Assembly: GCA_000416005.1 (NCBI GenBank)
Contig: KE356562.1
Span: 500,448-511,854, forward strand
Direction of reading: 5' to 3'
DNA length: 11,407 bases
DNA from: Haloquadratum sp. J07HQX50
GTDB lineage: Archaea; Halobacteriota; Halobacteria; Halobacteriales; Haloferacaceae
The position numbers and the translations under genes are program-made. The notes under the pieces are model-generated. The model was not told the origin of the DNA. It searched no databases and saw only the letters and a list, made by a program, of their open reading frames with translations. Positions 1-6,265 of the stretch are shown piece after piece. Numbering within the stretch: position 1 is the first letter of the stretch; each line of letters opens with the position of its first letter.

Positions 1-242
1 CTTTGAGGCCGGGCCATACACGTCAGCGCATATCCTTCGCGCTCTTCCTCCGAGAGCCCTCGAGCTGCAGGTTGGACAACATCGCCTTCAATTATTTCCG
101 CGGAACATGCTAAACACATACCCACTCGACAGGAGTATTCCTGTGCGATACCTTCCTCGATGCATGCGTTGAGAATGGTCTGCTTCTCAGAGACCTCCAC
201 CGTTTCATCGGCATCGACGAAGTAGACAGTGTGATTGGCCAT
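1..242 (-). CDS. [2Fe-2S] plant-type ferredoxin, N-terminal 80 residues (partial)
   Basis: Read on the minus strand from the ATG at 242-240, this frame stays open to the window edge, so the C-terminus is missing. The 80 visible residues start MANHTVYFVDADETVEVSEK. They carry the cysteine pattern of a plant-type [2Fe-2S] ferredoxin: C38-x4-C43-x2-C46, with the fourth ligand at C75 in a TCMARP context. This fold carries single electrons to and from redox enzymes in the cytoplasm. The chain is acidic, as usual for halophilic ferredoxins, but it lacks the long N-terminal insertion of the main haloarchaeal ferredoxin. It is therefore probably one of the smaller accessory paralogues. Its partner cannot be told from this window, because its downstream neighbours lie outside. 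The family call is firm; the specific role is unknown. Confidence 0.88.
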   Translation of the reverse strand, partial: MANHTVYFVDADETVEVSEKQTILNACIEEGIAQEYSCRVGMCLACSAEIIEGDVVQPAARGLSEEEREGYALTCMARPQ

Positions 243-416
243 ACTGGAATCTCTGTATCTGGAATCAAAACTCTTTGTGAATCGGGTTTAGTCTCTCGTC
301 AAGCAACTCAGAAATGACTGGCTCACAGACGCGGAGTTATGATAGAAACTGAGATCGAAGAGTCGCGACCCTGAGCGGTCCAGTGACATTCGCCTTGCCG
401 AGTCCTCAAGTCAAAT
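243..416. other. intergenic region upstream of the ferredoxin
   Basis: No convincing gene is seen here. The minus-strand promoter of the ferredoxin should lie in this stretch; a T-rich segment (GTTTTGATT, read on the minus strand) about 20-30 bases ahead of its ATG is a weak TATA candidate. The right part may include the eroded 5' end of the TnpB remnant, but I cannot place a boundary. Confidence 0.4.
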
Positions 417-1148
417 GTGATACGCAGGCAGGGATCTACAGGGAAAACAAGGCGAGTGCCTCAGGGTCGTTCGGAGATCGAAGATGTCTGTGATGACGCA
501 GAGCGTCTCGAACGTACAACGACGACCACTGCACGTTCTCTACAACTGACGGTTGCGTTCGCGCCGAGTACGTCACACCTGAAGACGGCGACGACATGCC
601 ATTCACGGAGTATTAGAGTGGTGACCAGTGGAAGCTCAAAGAGGCGACCCTACACGAGCGTGACGGCGAGTATTACCTCCATGTTGTGGAGAAAGAGCCT
701 GACACGGATGCGTCAACAGTCGAGAGCAGAGCAGTTCCCGGCGTTGAGCTCAACGTGGATGGATACCTCGGCGTCACTAGCACGGGAGCGTTCCCTGGCA
801 ATGCCGACTCCCTCAGCCACGCATACGACGAGTACGAACGGCGGCGAGGCCTCCTCCAACAAACAGGCACGCGCTCAGTCGTGCAGTCACTCGGATCCTG
901 GGTTCACGTATGAGGATAATCGTGATGGTGACGAAGTTCGAGTGCCTGAAATGTGGAAAGGAACTCCACGCGGATGGCAACGCGGCGCGGAACATTGGGT
1001 GGCGTCCCAGCACTGGCTCACATCTGGTTCGAGACGGGCGAACTGTCAGGTTGCCCCCAATCCAGGGACACTGAACGCGAACGGCGAGTTTAGGCCTGCC
1101 GAGGGTGTCGGCCAGAGCGGGAGTCCGCTGACAATCCCACCCGTTTAA
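417..1148 (+). pseudogene. degenerate IS1341-type TnpB (IS200/IS605-family accessory nuclease)
   Basis: Pieces of a haloarchaeal TnpB can be read by switching frames on the plus strand. From about 416 to 513 one frame gives an acidic stretch including EDVCDDAERLE. A second frame from about 515 gives TFSTTDGCVRAEYVTPEDGD, an in-frame TAG at 614-616, then LHERDGEYYLHVVEKEPDTD and the RuvC-I region around VELNVDGYLGVTSTG, ending near LQQTGTRS at about 880. The next recognisable part is the zinc-ribbon half-site CSHSDPGFTYEDNRDGDE, so about 100 residues holding RuvC-II are gone. A further shift near 930 leads to FECLKCGKELHADGNAARN, with the second CxxC and the RuvC-III Asp. Another near 1003 leads to the tail ending in QSGSPLTIPPV at 1148. 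The RuvC-I Asp reads as Glu. With these lesions it cannot encode an active RNA-guided nuclease. No tnpA or clear element ends are visible. Confidence 0.85.
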
Positions 1149-1206
1149 CAATGGGTTCCTGACACTGCATCAGTTGGGGCTCCTCCGCAGACGTCTGAAA
1201 CGGAAT

Positions 1207-1632
1207 TTAAGATCGGACGAGGACAAAGAAAAGCCATCGAATGAGTCCTAAGACGACTGCACCGCTGACGAGAATGACACCGCCGAAGATGAGTGAAATC
1301 CCGCCAGAAAAGAGAGGTGATGCCCGCAAAACGAGCCCAAGAATCGCTGCGGGAATCCACGCACGAACGGCAAGAGGAATCGCTGCTTTCGCTGATTCTG
1401 CTGCCCCTGCTGAGTAGGCGCCGATGAATGGGCTGATCAAAATCCATCCCAAAAGAAATGGCACAATCGTGAGTGCCCAGCTCACTGGAGAATTTGATAG
1501 ATAGTCGATACCATTATGAAAGACAACGCCACCACTGAGGAGTGCACCCACCCCTATTACGTCCCCGATGACGAGTGGGATTGCGCCAGGGTCTAGTCGG
1601 CGTGAGAGAAATGACTGCTCAGACGTACTCAT
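1207..1632 (-). CDS. DUF3054 family integral membrane protein
   Basis: The 141-residue product is very hydrophobic, with four predicted membrane segments at roughly residues 18-38, 49-70, 88-106 and 112-138, and short loops between them. The order and motifs fit haloarchaeal and actinobacterial DUF3054 proteins: an N-terminal P-x-x-x-GD region at the start of helix 1 (IPLVIGD), then TIVPFLLGW with a following P-x-x-GAYS turn. The family has no established function, so only a membrane location is claimed. It follows the methyltransferase gene on the same strand after 43 bases, so the two may be co-transcribed. It converges with the TnpB remnant, whose end lies 58 bases beyond its stop. Length is normal for the family and no break is seen. 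Confidence 0.8.
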   Translation of the reverse strand: MSTSEQSFLSRRLDPGAIPLVIGDVIGVGALLSGGVVFHNGIDYLSNSPVSWALTIVPFLLGWILISPFIGAYSAGAAESAKAAIPLAVRAWIPAAILGLVLRASPLFSGGISLIFGGVILVSGAVVLGLIRWLFFVLVRS

Positions 1633-1675
1633 GACTAAATATTGGTGTAATCACTAATGGGTTTCCCGACTTGCC

Positions 1676-2269
1676 TTAGCGAACGGAGACGCGACCAGCA
1701 ACAAGATACCGGACACCGGAGACCGCAATCCGCGGTTCAAAGCCTGTATCGGTAAGGATAGTACAGAGCCTCTCAGGCGTAAAGAACCGCGAGTCAAACC
1801 CCATAAGATCCTCTCCAGCGGCGATCAAATTGCCGAGAGCTGTCGAAGGATCAATCTCCTCAATCAGAAGCACTCCACCAGGAGCAAGAACACGCGCTGC
1901 CTCGTCGAAAAAGTGCGAAACTGTGGGCAGGTGATGCAGTGCATCGCCAATCACGACAGCATCGACAGCATCATTACTGACTGGAAAGTTTTCCACGTCG
2001 CCTCTAATGCTTATTCGGCCGTGAAGACGAGCACGTTGACACATGGTCGATGCAGCATCAATTACAGGGACGATTTCGGCAGTGTCAAGCAACGGTTCAG
2101 TTGCTCGACCCGTCCCTCCTGCAATGTCGAGCACGCGGTCAATCGGTCGCTCTGCAAAAACGAGTGCTGGATCAAGACTCACTGGGGGGACAGGATTCGT
2201 CGCCAGATCATACACCCAACCGAACCGTTCAAAGAACTGTACATCCCCACGACCATACCGACGCGCCAT
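1676..2269 (-). CDS. class I SAM-dependent methyltransferase
   Basis: The 197-residue product begins MARRYGRGDVQFF. I chose the ATG at 2269-2267 over an in-frame start nine codons upstream because homologous proteins begin close to this motif. The Rossmann-fold SAM site is clear: motif I VLDIAGGTGRA near residue 48, an acidic residue after strand 2 (VIDAAS), RGDVENFP before strand 4, and GDALHHLP followed by AARVLAPGGVLLIEEID, the usual strand 4 and strand 5 signature of the Methyltransf_11 type. The substrate cannot be inferred; ubiquinone or menaquinone-type and small-molecule methylases look alike at this level. It sits upstream of the DUF3054 gene in the same direction, which may mean a shared transcript. 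No frame break or missing SAM motif is visible. Confidence 0.87.
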   Translation of the reverse strand: MARRYGRGDVQFFERFGWVYDLATNPVPPVSLDPALVFAERPIDRVLDIAGGTGRATEPLLDTAEIVPVIDAASTMCQRARLHGRISIRGDVENFPVSNDAVDAVVIGDALHHLPTVSHFFDEAARVLAPGGVLLIEEIDPSTALGNLIAAGEDLMGFDSRFFTPERLCTILTDTGFEPRIAVSGVRYLVAGRVSVR

Positions 2270-2364
2270 ATTCAGCAATAGAGTCCCCCATATCAAAGAG
2301 GATTTATCAAAGTTTCAACGCTTGTTGGACACAGCCGACAACTCCTCCACTCACCTCGGGAGCA

Positions 2365-2577
2365 CTACTGAATATTCCACTTCCAGTCGTTACTTTTCAT
2401 CTGCAATCTTTCATCACTGCTAACCGAGGCGCTCATTCCGATGTCATGAGACAGTTCCGGGAGTTCCACTCGGTCGACGGTATCCCCGTCAAGCCGTCCG
2501 TCGTGGATACCGTCAGAAAACAAGTCAGCTGCTCTCGAATCCATCGTCGGGATAGCGCGTGACACTCTTCGTCTCAT
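2365..2577 (-). CDS. possible small hypothetical protein (70 aa)
   Basis: An ATG at 2577-2575 opens a 70-codon frame ending in TAG at 2367-2365. The product starts MRRRVSRAIPTMDSRAADLF and is rich in Asp and Glu, as expected for a haloarchaeal cytoplasmic protein, with a hydrophilic tail ending NDWKWNIQ. It lies 95 bases upstream of the methyltransferase start on the same strand and is divergent from the GNAT gene. The frame extends further upstream without a stop, but that part overlaps the well-supported acetyltransferase, so the shorter start is preferred. I do not recognise a family, and no metal or membrane motif is present. Halophile-like composition is the main support, so it may be a chance frame. 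Confidence 0.35.
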   Translation of the reverse strand: MRRRVSRAIPTMDSRAADLFSDGIHDGRLDGDTVDRVELPELSHDIGMSASVSSDERLQMKSNDWKWNIQ

Positions 2578-2708
2578 GACGGGATACAAACCCTCTGTTC
2601 TCGACTCAACAACTGCTATTCTTGTAGGAAGCTCCGTCGTTGCGGGGAGGACGTCACTTCTATCCGTATCCGCTATGTTCAGCCACACCAATAATAGACA
2701 CACGAACA

Positions 2709-3311
2709 ATGCGAATAGACATTGTCGGTTGGCCGCCAGATGTGGCACCGGTATATCTAGATTACAGGCAGTTCTCGTATGCTGGGAAATTCGTGCAGTC
2801 AGCAGTTGGGAAGGCACTCCTCCGCGATGAAAGTCGTGAGAGAGACCCACCGAGTTCTCCACCAGACACAGATATCACATATGAGACAGATGTCATCGCA
2901 GCAGTCTCGTTCTCCCCTCATCGGCAAGTGCCACATCGACTCTGTTATCGGTATATTACTGTCCGGCATGACCAGCAGGGAAATCAGCTCGGCCCAAAGC
3001 TAGCAGTCGATATTGCCGAGCGTGCGAGTCAACGCGGATATGAGACATTGCAAGTCGCAGTGAATAATTCATATGCATACGAGGCGATGTATCGCGCTGG
3101 GTTCTCATACACGAGCGAAACGACTGGAATTGCTGAACTTATCTTACGGCGGCCAACCGAACAGTCTGCACAAACCTCGAAAGAACGGTATCAATCTGGA
3201 CTTGACAGATATCGAAATCGCGACTCACTCAGTACTGACGAAAGCAACTTCCTCGCATCCCGGAAGGAAAGCGAGCCTCCATCTCCTCTCTCAAGCACAG
3301 AGTACTCCTAA
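2709..3311 (+). CDS. GNAT family N-acetyltransferase
   Basis: Starting at the ATG at 2709, the 200-residue product begins MRIDIVGWPPDVAPVYLDYR. An N-terminal basic and aromatic segment leads into RYITVRHDQQGNQLGPKLAV, the beta4 strand and the R/Q-x-x-G-x-G/A acetyl-CoA pyrophosphate loop of GNAT enzymes, here in the form QQGNQLG. Next come RASQRGYETLQVAVNN and AYEAMYRAGF, the usual helix and 'Y-x-x-x-GF' closing motif. The last 45 or so residues are polar and rich in Ser, Glu and Arg, and are probably a disordered tail. Proteins of this layout are common in haloarchaea, but the acetyl acceptor is unknown. An upstream in-frame start at 2640 exists but would add residues unlike the family. It precedes fen on the same strand with a 259-base gap, so it probably has its own transcript. 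Confidence 0.82.
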   Translation: MRIDIVGWPPDVAPVYLDYRQFSYAGKFVQSAVGKALLRDESRERDPPSSPPDTDITYETDVIAAVSFSPHRQVPHRLCYRYITVRHDQQGNQLGPKLAVDIAERASQRGYETLQVAVNNSYAYEAMYRAGFSYTSETTGIAELILRRPTEQSAQTSKERYQSGLDRYRNRDSLSTDESNFLASRKESEPPSPLSSTEYS

Positions 3312-3473
3312 CACCCGCTAGTTTGAGACCGTTTAATCACTATTGCCGCGAACCGCGTTGATCTATCCATTCATCGCTGACCAGAGTAGCCCTCTATCAC
3401 TGAGCACACGGCCTTCGTTATAAGCCCAAGAGACGAGTGCTCAAACTCGGATGGAGATCTATGCCATGATAAT

Positions 3474-3490
3474 GAGAATCAGGGATTCTC
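3474..3490. repeat. perfect 7-bp inverted repeat with 3-base loop
   Basis: GAGAATC and GATTCTC are exact reverse complements separated by AGG, about 80 bases upstream of the fen start. The stem could be a regulatory or RNA structure, or the end of a small repeat. No T-run follows on the plus strand, so a terminator for the GNAT gene is not well supported. Confidence 0.5.
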
Positions 3491-3541
3491 GCGTTACTTG
3501 TAATCAGAGTCGCTCTCTACACAGTCGAGTTGTCCAGGTAG

Positions 3542-3547
3542 TTTTAA
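3542..3547 (+). promoter_or_regulatory. candidate TATA box of fen
   Basis: TTTTAA lies 24-29 bases ahead of the fen ATG. Haloarchaeal transcripts are often leaderless, with the TATA element about 25 bases before the start codon, and no Shine-Dalgarno sequence is seen here. Both facts fit a leaderless fen mRNA. Confidence 0.5.
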
Positions 3548-3570
3548 TGACAGCTCTCTAAGTACAGGCA

Positions 3571-4548
3571 ATGGGAAACGCAGCCTTACGAAGTTTAGCA
3601 GCCTTGGAGGAGGTCTCTTTCGAGGCAGTCAAAGGAAGTGTTGTTGCCGTTGATGCACACAACTGGCTCTATCGGTACTTGACAACGACGGTGAAATTTA
3701 CCAGCGAAACGGTTTATACAACAGATGCAGGTGAGGAAGTTGCTAACTTGATTGGAGTCGTGCAGGGCCTTCCAAAGTTCTTCGAACATACCCTCACCCC
3801 AGTGTTCGTTTTCGACGGCGGTGTGACGGATTTGAAAGACGCTGAGATATCTCAACGAGAGGCGAAACGGCAGACGGCTATCGAACAGCATGAAGCAGCG
3901 AAAGAGCGTGGAGACCGTGTCGAGGCAGCACGGCTTGAAGCACGAACACAGCGATTAACAGACACGATACAAAAAACGACCCGCGGCTTGCTTCGTCGGT
4001 TGGATGTTCCCATTGTGGAGGCTCCTGCAGAAGGAGAAGCACAGGCCTCGGCAATGGCTACAAATGGCACTGTTGATTTCGTTGGGAGTGAAGATTACGA
4101 CACGCTCTTGTTCGGTGCCCCAAGGACCCTGCGACAACTCACCTCGAAAGGTGACCCAGAGATAATGAATCTAAAGCAGACACTCAGTCAACATGATATC
4201 ACGCGCGAGCAATTAATCGATGTTGGTATGCTGTGTGGGACTGATTTTAATGACGGGATTGATGGAATTGGTCCAAAGACTGCTGTCAAGCTCGTTCATG
4301 AACATGGTGACCTATTCGGTGTGCTCGAAGCACAGGAGGCATACATTCCACAGGCAGACCGCATCCGATCACTATTTCTTGACCCACCTGTCACCAATGT
4401 CAGGCAGATAGACACAACAATTAACCCGGATTTCACTGCAGCAAAACAGTATGTAACTAACGAGTGGGAGATTCCTGAAACAGAGGTTTCTCGCGGGTTT
4501 GATCGGATTGAGTCCTCCGTGGTGCAGACAGGTCTCGATGATTGGTAA
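3571..4548 (+). CDS. fen: flap endonuclease FEN1
   Basis: The 325-residue product is a full-length archaeal FEN1, the structure-specific nuclease that removes 5' flaps during Okazaki fragment maturation and base excision repair. It begins [15 protein letters not shown], the conserved N-terminus with Gly2. The XPG-N part carries the active-site Asp28 in [13 protein letters not shown] and a second acid in VFVFDGG. A basic and acidic helical arch follows at about residues 88-135. The XPG-I part has the acidic set [12 protein letters not shown] and [11 protein letters not shown], and then [17 protein letters not shown], a metal-binding Asp followed by the helix-hairpin-helix DNA-binding motif. 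The extreme C-terminus is QTGLDDW, a PCNA-interacting (PIP-like) motif. All metal-ligand regions are present and the length is normal. The start is supported by the N-terminus and the TATA box 24 bases upstream. Confidence 0.96.
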   Translation: MGNAALRSLAALEEVSFEAVKGSVVAVDAHNWLYRYLTTTVKFTSETVYTTDAGEEVANLIGVVQGLPKFFEHTLTPVFVFDGGVTDLKDAEISQREAKRQTAIEQHEAAKERGDRVEAARLEARTQRLTDTIQKTTRGLLRRLDVPIVEAPAEGEAQASAMATNGTVDFVGSEDYDTLLFGAPRTLRQLTSKGDPEIMNLKQTLSQHDITREQLIDVGMLCGTDFNDGIDGIGPKTAVKLVHEHGDLFGVLEAQEAYIPQADRIRSLFLDPPVTNVRQIDTTINPDFTAAKQYVTNEWEIPETEVSRGFDRIESSVVQTGLDDW

Positions 4549-4557
4549 TTCACTTTC

Positions 4558-4618
4558 GTGAACTGCCCCACCCGACTCGCGGTTGCTCCTTGAGGAGGGG
4601 GCTGGGGTTGTGAACTGC
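4558..4618. repeat. structured repeat-like segment, possible IS200/IS605 end or PATE-type element
   Basis: GTGAACTGC occurs at 4558-4566 and again at 4610-4618. Between them, CCCCA-CCC (4566-4573) can pair with the GGG and TGGGG at about 4598-4607, allowing one bulge, and CTCCT-TG-AGGAG (4586-4597) forms an inner hairpin. A folded, GC-rich segment of this kind resembles subterminal hairpins of IS200/IS605-type elements and their non-autonomous relatives (PATEs), which are known in Haloquadratum. It starts just 9 bases after the fen stop and could instead act as a terminator or 3' structure for fen. Confidence 0.4.
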
Positions 4619-4745
4619 TAAACATATCACATCAGAGAATACATATATCGAACTTCAGTCTCTGAGATTCCTGCTCTACAGAGGATTGTTTCCGTGCCTG
4701 CTGAATGTGACACTACTCGAACCGTTCTGGTATAGAGCTTTTATA

Positions 4746-4985
4746 CTATGATATAATAGACTCCAGCGTATCGAACTCGGGGTCCTCGCCACGGTCGACC
4801 GCGGCAACACGATCTCTGAGCTGCGACGACCAGCCCACAGCCGTTACAGGCAAGATAATCACGCCTGTCGGGACCTGGTTTCGCCTGAATCACGCAATCG
4901 ACACAGATTACTCAAGGGACCCGCATATCCTGTTTACAAGTATAGGCCTCGCCAGCGTCAGCCGGGGCGTCGCGACCGAGAGAGA
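4746..4985. pseudogene. possible remnant of a small regulatory or zinc-ribbon protein (strand uncertain)
   Basis: Two incompatible readings exist. On the plus strand, a frame without a start reads IELGVLATVDRGNTISEL near 4765-4820, which I recall as typical of an N-terminal helix-turn-helix in haloarchaeal MarR-like regulators; DLV a little further on is the only other agreement. On the minus strand, a frame opening at about 4911 reads CVDCVIQAKPGPDRRDYLAC then NGCG, two CxxC pairs. After removal of one base from a G run it continues as WSSQLRDRVAAVDRGEDPEF and ends in TAG at 4748-4746. The minus reading has a coherent acidic tail and a stop but no start. Neither is intact, and at most one is real. 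Confidence 0.3.
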
Positions 4986-5200
4986 TGAAGATGCAGGAAG
5001 CCATACAGTGCGATTTCAAGACGCCTATTGCATTCGCGGGCGTGTAGGCCGTGACCGGAGTGGTCAAGCCCCGCTGCGCAGTGCAGCGACTCTTGATATC
5101 AGTTATTGCACTATTGATTGCCTTGATTCGAGAGGGGACGCGTCAACTGGCGGTGCAAGCCTGATGAGTGCGGGTTCGTAGGTGCACGCGGACCAGATTG

Positions 5201-5228
5201 CCAACGACTGATATAATTTAGCCGTTGG
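5201..5228. repeat. inverted repeat CCAACG/CGTTGG around an AT-rich core
   Basis: CCAACG at 5201-5206 and CGTTGG at 5223-5228 are exact reverse complements around a 16-base core containing ATATAATTTA, which looks like a TATA box. It could be an operator-promoter of a lost gene. No gene follows on either strand. Confidence 0.3.
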
Positions 5229-5598
5229 AATAGCAGTCAGAACTGGGACGATACCTCAGGTGAATTTCCTCGTAAGCCCTGTTTACTTGAGCGCCGCACT
5301 GCACCAGCGAGAGAATTGAATTCCCCGTTTTGATGACAGATTGGTTCGGGCTGGAGTTGGAGTTTGAATTGGAAGTCACAGCCGACACCACAATTCCCGT
5401 CGCATTATCAATGGATTTGAGAGTAGTTACACTTCCAAACCGGCTCAGTCAGCAATGAAGATATCTAATATTTTTGATTTCCCTAACTGTCTCTTTCTGT
5501 CAGGTCGCGGTATCAATCTTCATGTCAGCTTCACCCTCTCAAGTGATTTGAGACTCAAAGTGTTCACAGGAACGAAGGCTCACGTCTTCGATCTTCAA

Positions 5599-5614
5599 TC
5601 GGGAACAAGCCCGA
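5599..5614 (-). terminator. weak hairpin downstream of tRNA-Gln
   Basis: TCGGG and CCCGA (5599-5603 and 5610-5614) form a 5-bp stem with a 6-base loop, about 27 bases beyond the tRNA 3' end in its direction of transcription. There is no clear T-run, so a terminator role is only possible. Confidence 0.25.
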
Positions 5615-5640
5615 AACACTCGCCTTGCTTATGTGTGGAT

Positions 5641-5712
5641 AGTTCCGGGCGGATTCGAACCGCCGTCAACGGCTCCAAAGGCCGTTATGATTGGCCACTA
5701 CACCACGGAACT
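5641..5712 (-). tRNA. tRNA-Gln (anticodon TTG)
   Basis: Read on the minus strand, the 72 bases fold as a full cloverleaf. AGTTCCG at the 5' end pairs with CGGAACT at the 3' end as a 7-bp acceptor stem. ACGGC and GCCGT enclose the 7-base anticodon loop CTTTGGA, giving anticodon TTG for glutamine. GGCGG and CCGCC enclose TTCGAAT, the T-arm with its invariant TTCGA. The 3' CCA is not encoded, as is usual in haloarchaea. Euryarchaea normally charge this tRNA through Glu-tRNA(Gln) and amidation by GatDE. It lies between the sirR terminator and the gene-poor interval, and its 3' end faces that interval. Confidence 0.95.
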
Positions 5713-5744
5713 GATTACATACGATATATTGTGATAATCGTTGA

Positions 5745-5760
5745 AAACCCCATCGGGTTT
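5745..5760 (-). terminator. candidate hairpin terminator of the suf-ferritin-sirR block
   Basis: On the minus strand, AAACCC and GGGTTT form a perfect 6-bp stem with loop GATG, followed directly by T-C. It lies 20 bases after the sirR stop and before tRNA-Gln, the right place to end the cluster transcript. The following T-run is short. Confidence 0.4.
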
Positions 5761-5780
5761 CGGTGCCTTTTATATATCAC

Positions 5781-6232
5781 TCAGTCAGCGCTCTGTTCAG
5801 TCCCCTCCGATGGGTCGCTTTGAACGTTGAGATAGCAACATGCATCGGCTTCAGCAGCAAAACAATCCGGACAGTTCGGATTGCGGTCGATGATTGTATC
5901 AAGTCGTTCGGCCACCAGTTCGTCAATCACTGGCTCAAGTTCTTTGCCTCAGTCTGGAACTCTTCGACGGCCAATACATTTGCAAGGAATCGCTCAATAA
6001 TACAATATGTTTGTAAGGCTTCACGCGCTTGTATGATTCCTTCTTGGGTCAGTGTCGCCCCTTTGTACTTTTCATGCTCAACAAAGTCCTGAGATTCGAG
6101 TTTCCCAATCATCTCATTCGCACTGGCCGGACTAATATCGAGTCGATCAGCGAGCGAACCGGTTGAGACTGGCCCGTTCTCCGACTGTTGAAGCAAATAG
6201 ATTGCCTTGAGATACTGGTCAGCAGTATTCAT
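5781..6232 (-). CDS. sirR: SirR/DtxR-type metal-dependent transcriptional regulator, frameshifted
   Basis: From the ATG at 6232-6230 the frame reads MNTADQYLKAIYLLQQSENG, a winged helix-turn-helix of the DtxR/MntR/SirR class (residues 1-60, with ISPASANEMIGKLE as recognition helix), then the dimerisation segment TYCIIERFLANVL. It stops early at EAKNLSQ. One added A in the AAA run at 5945-5943 restores EAKELEPVIDELVAERLDTI and a cysteine tail CPDCFAAEADACC, ending in TGA at 5783-5781, for 150 residues in all. That repaired length and tail fit the short haloarchaeal SirR type without an SH3-like domain. The break is probably a sequencing error. Two canonical DtxR ligands (Cys102, His106) appear as Lys and Pro. 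It lies last in the suf-ferritin block, suggesting iron- or manganese-responsive control of it or of uptake genes. Confidence 0.88.
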
Positions 6233-6241
6233 TATTGTGTT

Positions 6242-6251
6242 CTAAGCTTAG
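6242..6251. promoter_or_regulatory. 10-bp perfect palindrome between ferritin-like gene and sirR
   Basis: CTAAGCTTAG lies in the 33-base gap between the ferritin-like stop and the sirR ATG. A perfect palindrome here could be the regulator's own operator. This is inference from position only; I see no second copy upstream of sufC. Confidence 0.3.
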
Positions 6252-6265
6252 TTTCTGTGTCTGCA

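Larger units (their letters stand above)
3312..3570. other. GNAT-fen intergenic region
   Basis: No gene is supported in these 259 bases. They contain a perfect 7-bp hairpin at 3474-3490 and the likely fen promoter near 3542, both listed separately. Confidence 0.6.
4549..5640. other. 1.1-kb gene-poor interval between fen and tRNA-Gln
   Basis: No intact gene with a credible start is seen on either strand. The interval holds a structured segment flanked by 9-base direct repeats (4558-4618), AT-rich DNA near 4736-4760, a plus-strand frame open from 4711 to a TAG at 5179-5181 but lacking a suitable start, fragments resembling a helix-turn-helix or a zinc ribbon (4746-4985), and an inverted repeat around a TATA-like core (5201-5228). 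A short frame at 5330-5458 also lacks recognisable homology. This looks like eroded accessory DNA beside a tRNA gene. I see no copy of the tRNA 3' end that would mark an integrated element. Confidence 0.55.

Noticed and set aside
813..1151. Minus-strand frame of 112 codons across the TnpB remnant
   Set aside because: The opposite strand carries recognisable TnpB segments; the minus product is Arg-rich and without motif.
2043..2562. Two overlapping plus-strand frames of 126 and 170 codons
   Set aside because: Both lie antisense to the methyltransferase and small ORF. Their products are Ser/Arg/His-rich, with no acidic bias or motif.
2578..2862. Upstream extension of the small minus-strand ORF to 165 residues
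   Set aside because: It overlaps the start of the well-supported GNAT gene on the opposite strand, and the extra residues are not acidic.
4714..4726. Possible att copy of the tRNA-Gln 3' end (TCGAACCG)
   Set aside because: Only 8 bases match the T-arm region, which is too short to support an integration site.
5455..5823. Plus-strand open frame of 122 codons
   Set aside because: It runs through the tRNA-Gln gene on the opposite strand and past the sirR stop, has ordinary non-halophile composition and no known motif.
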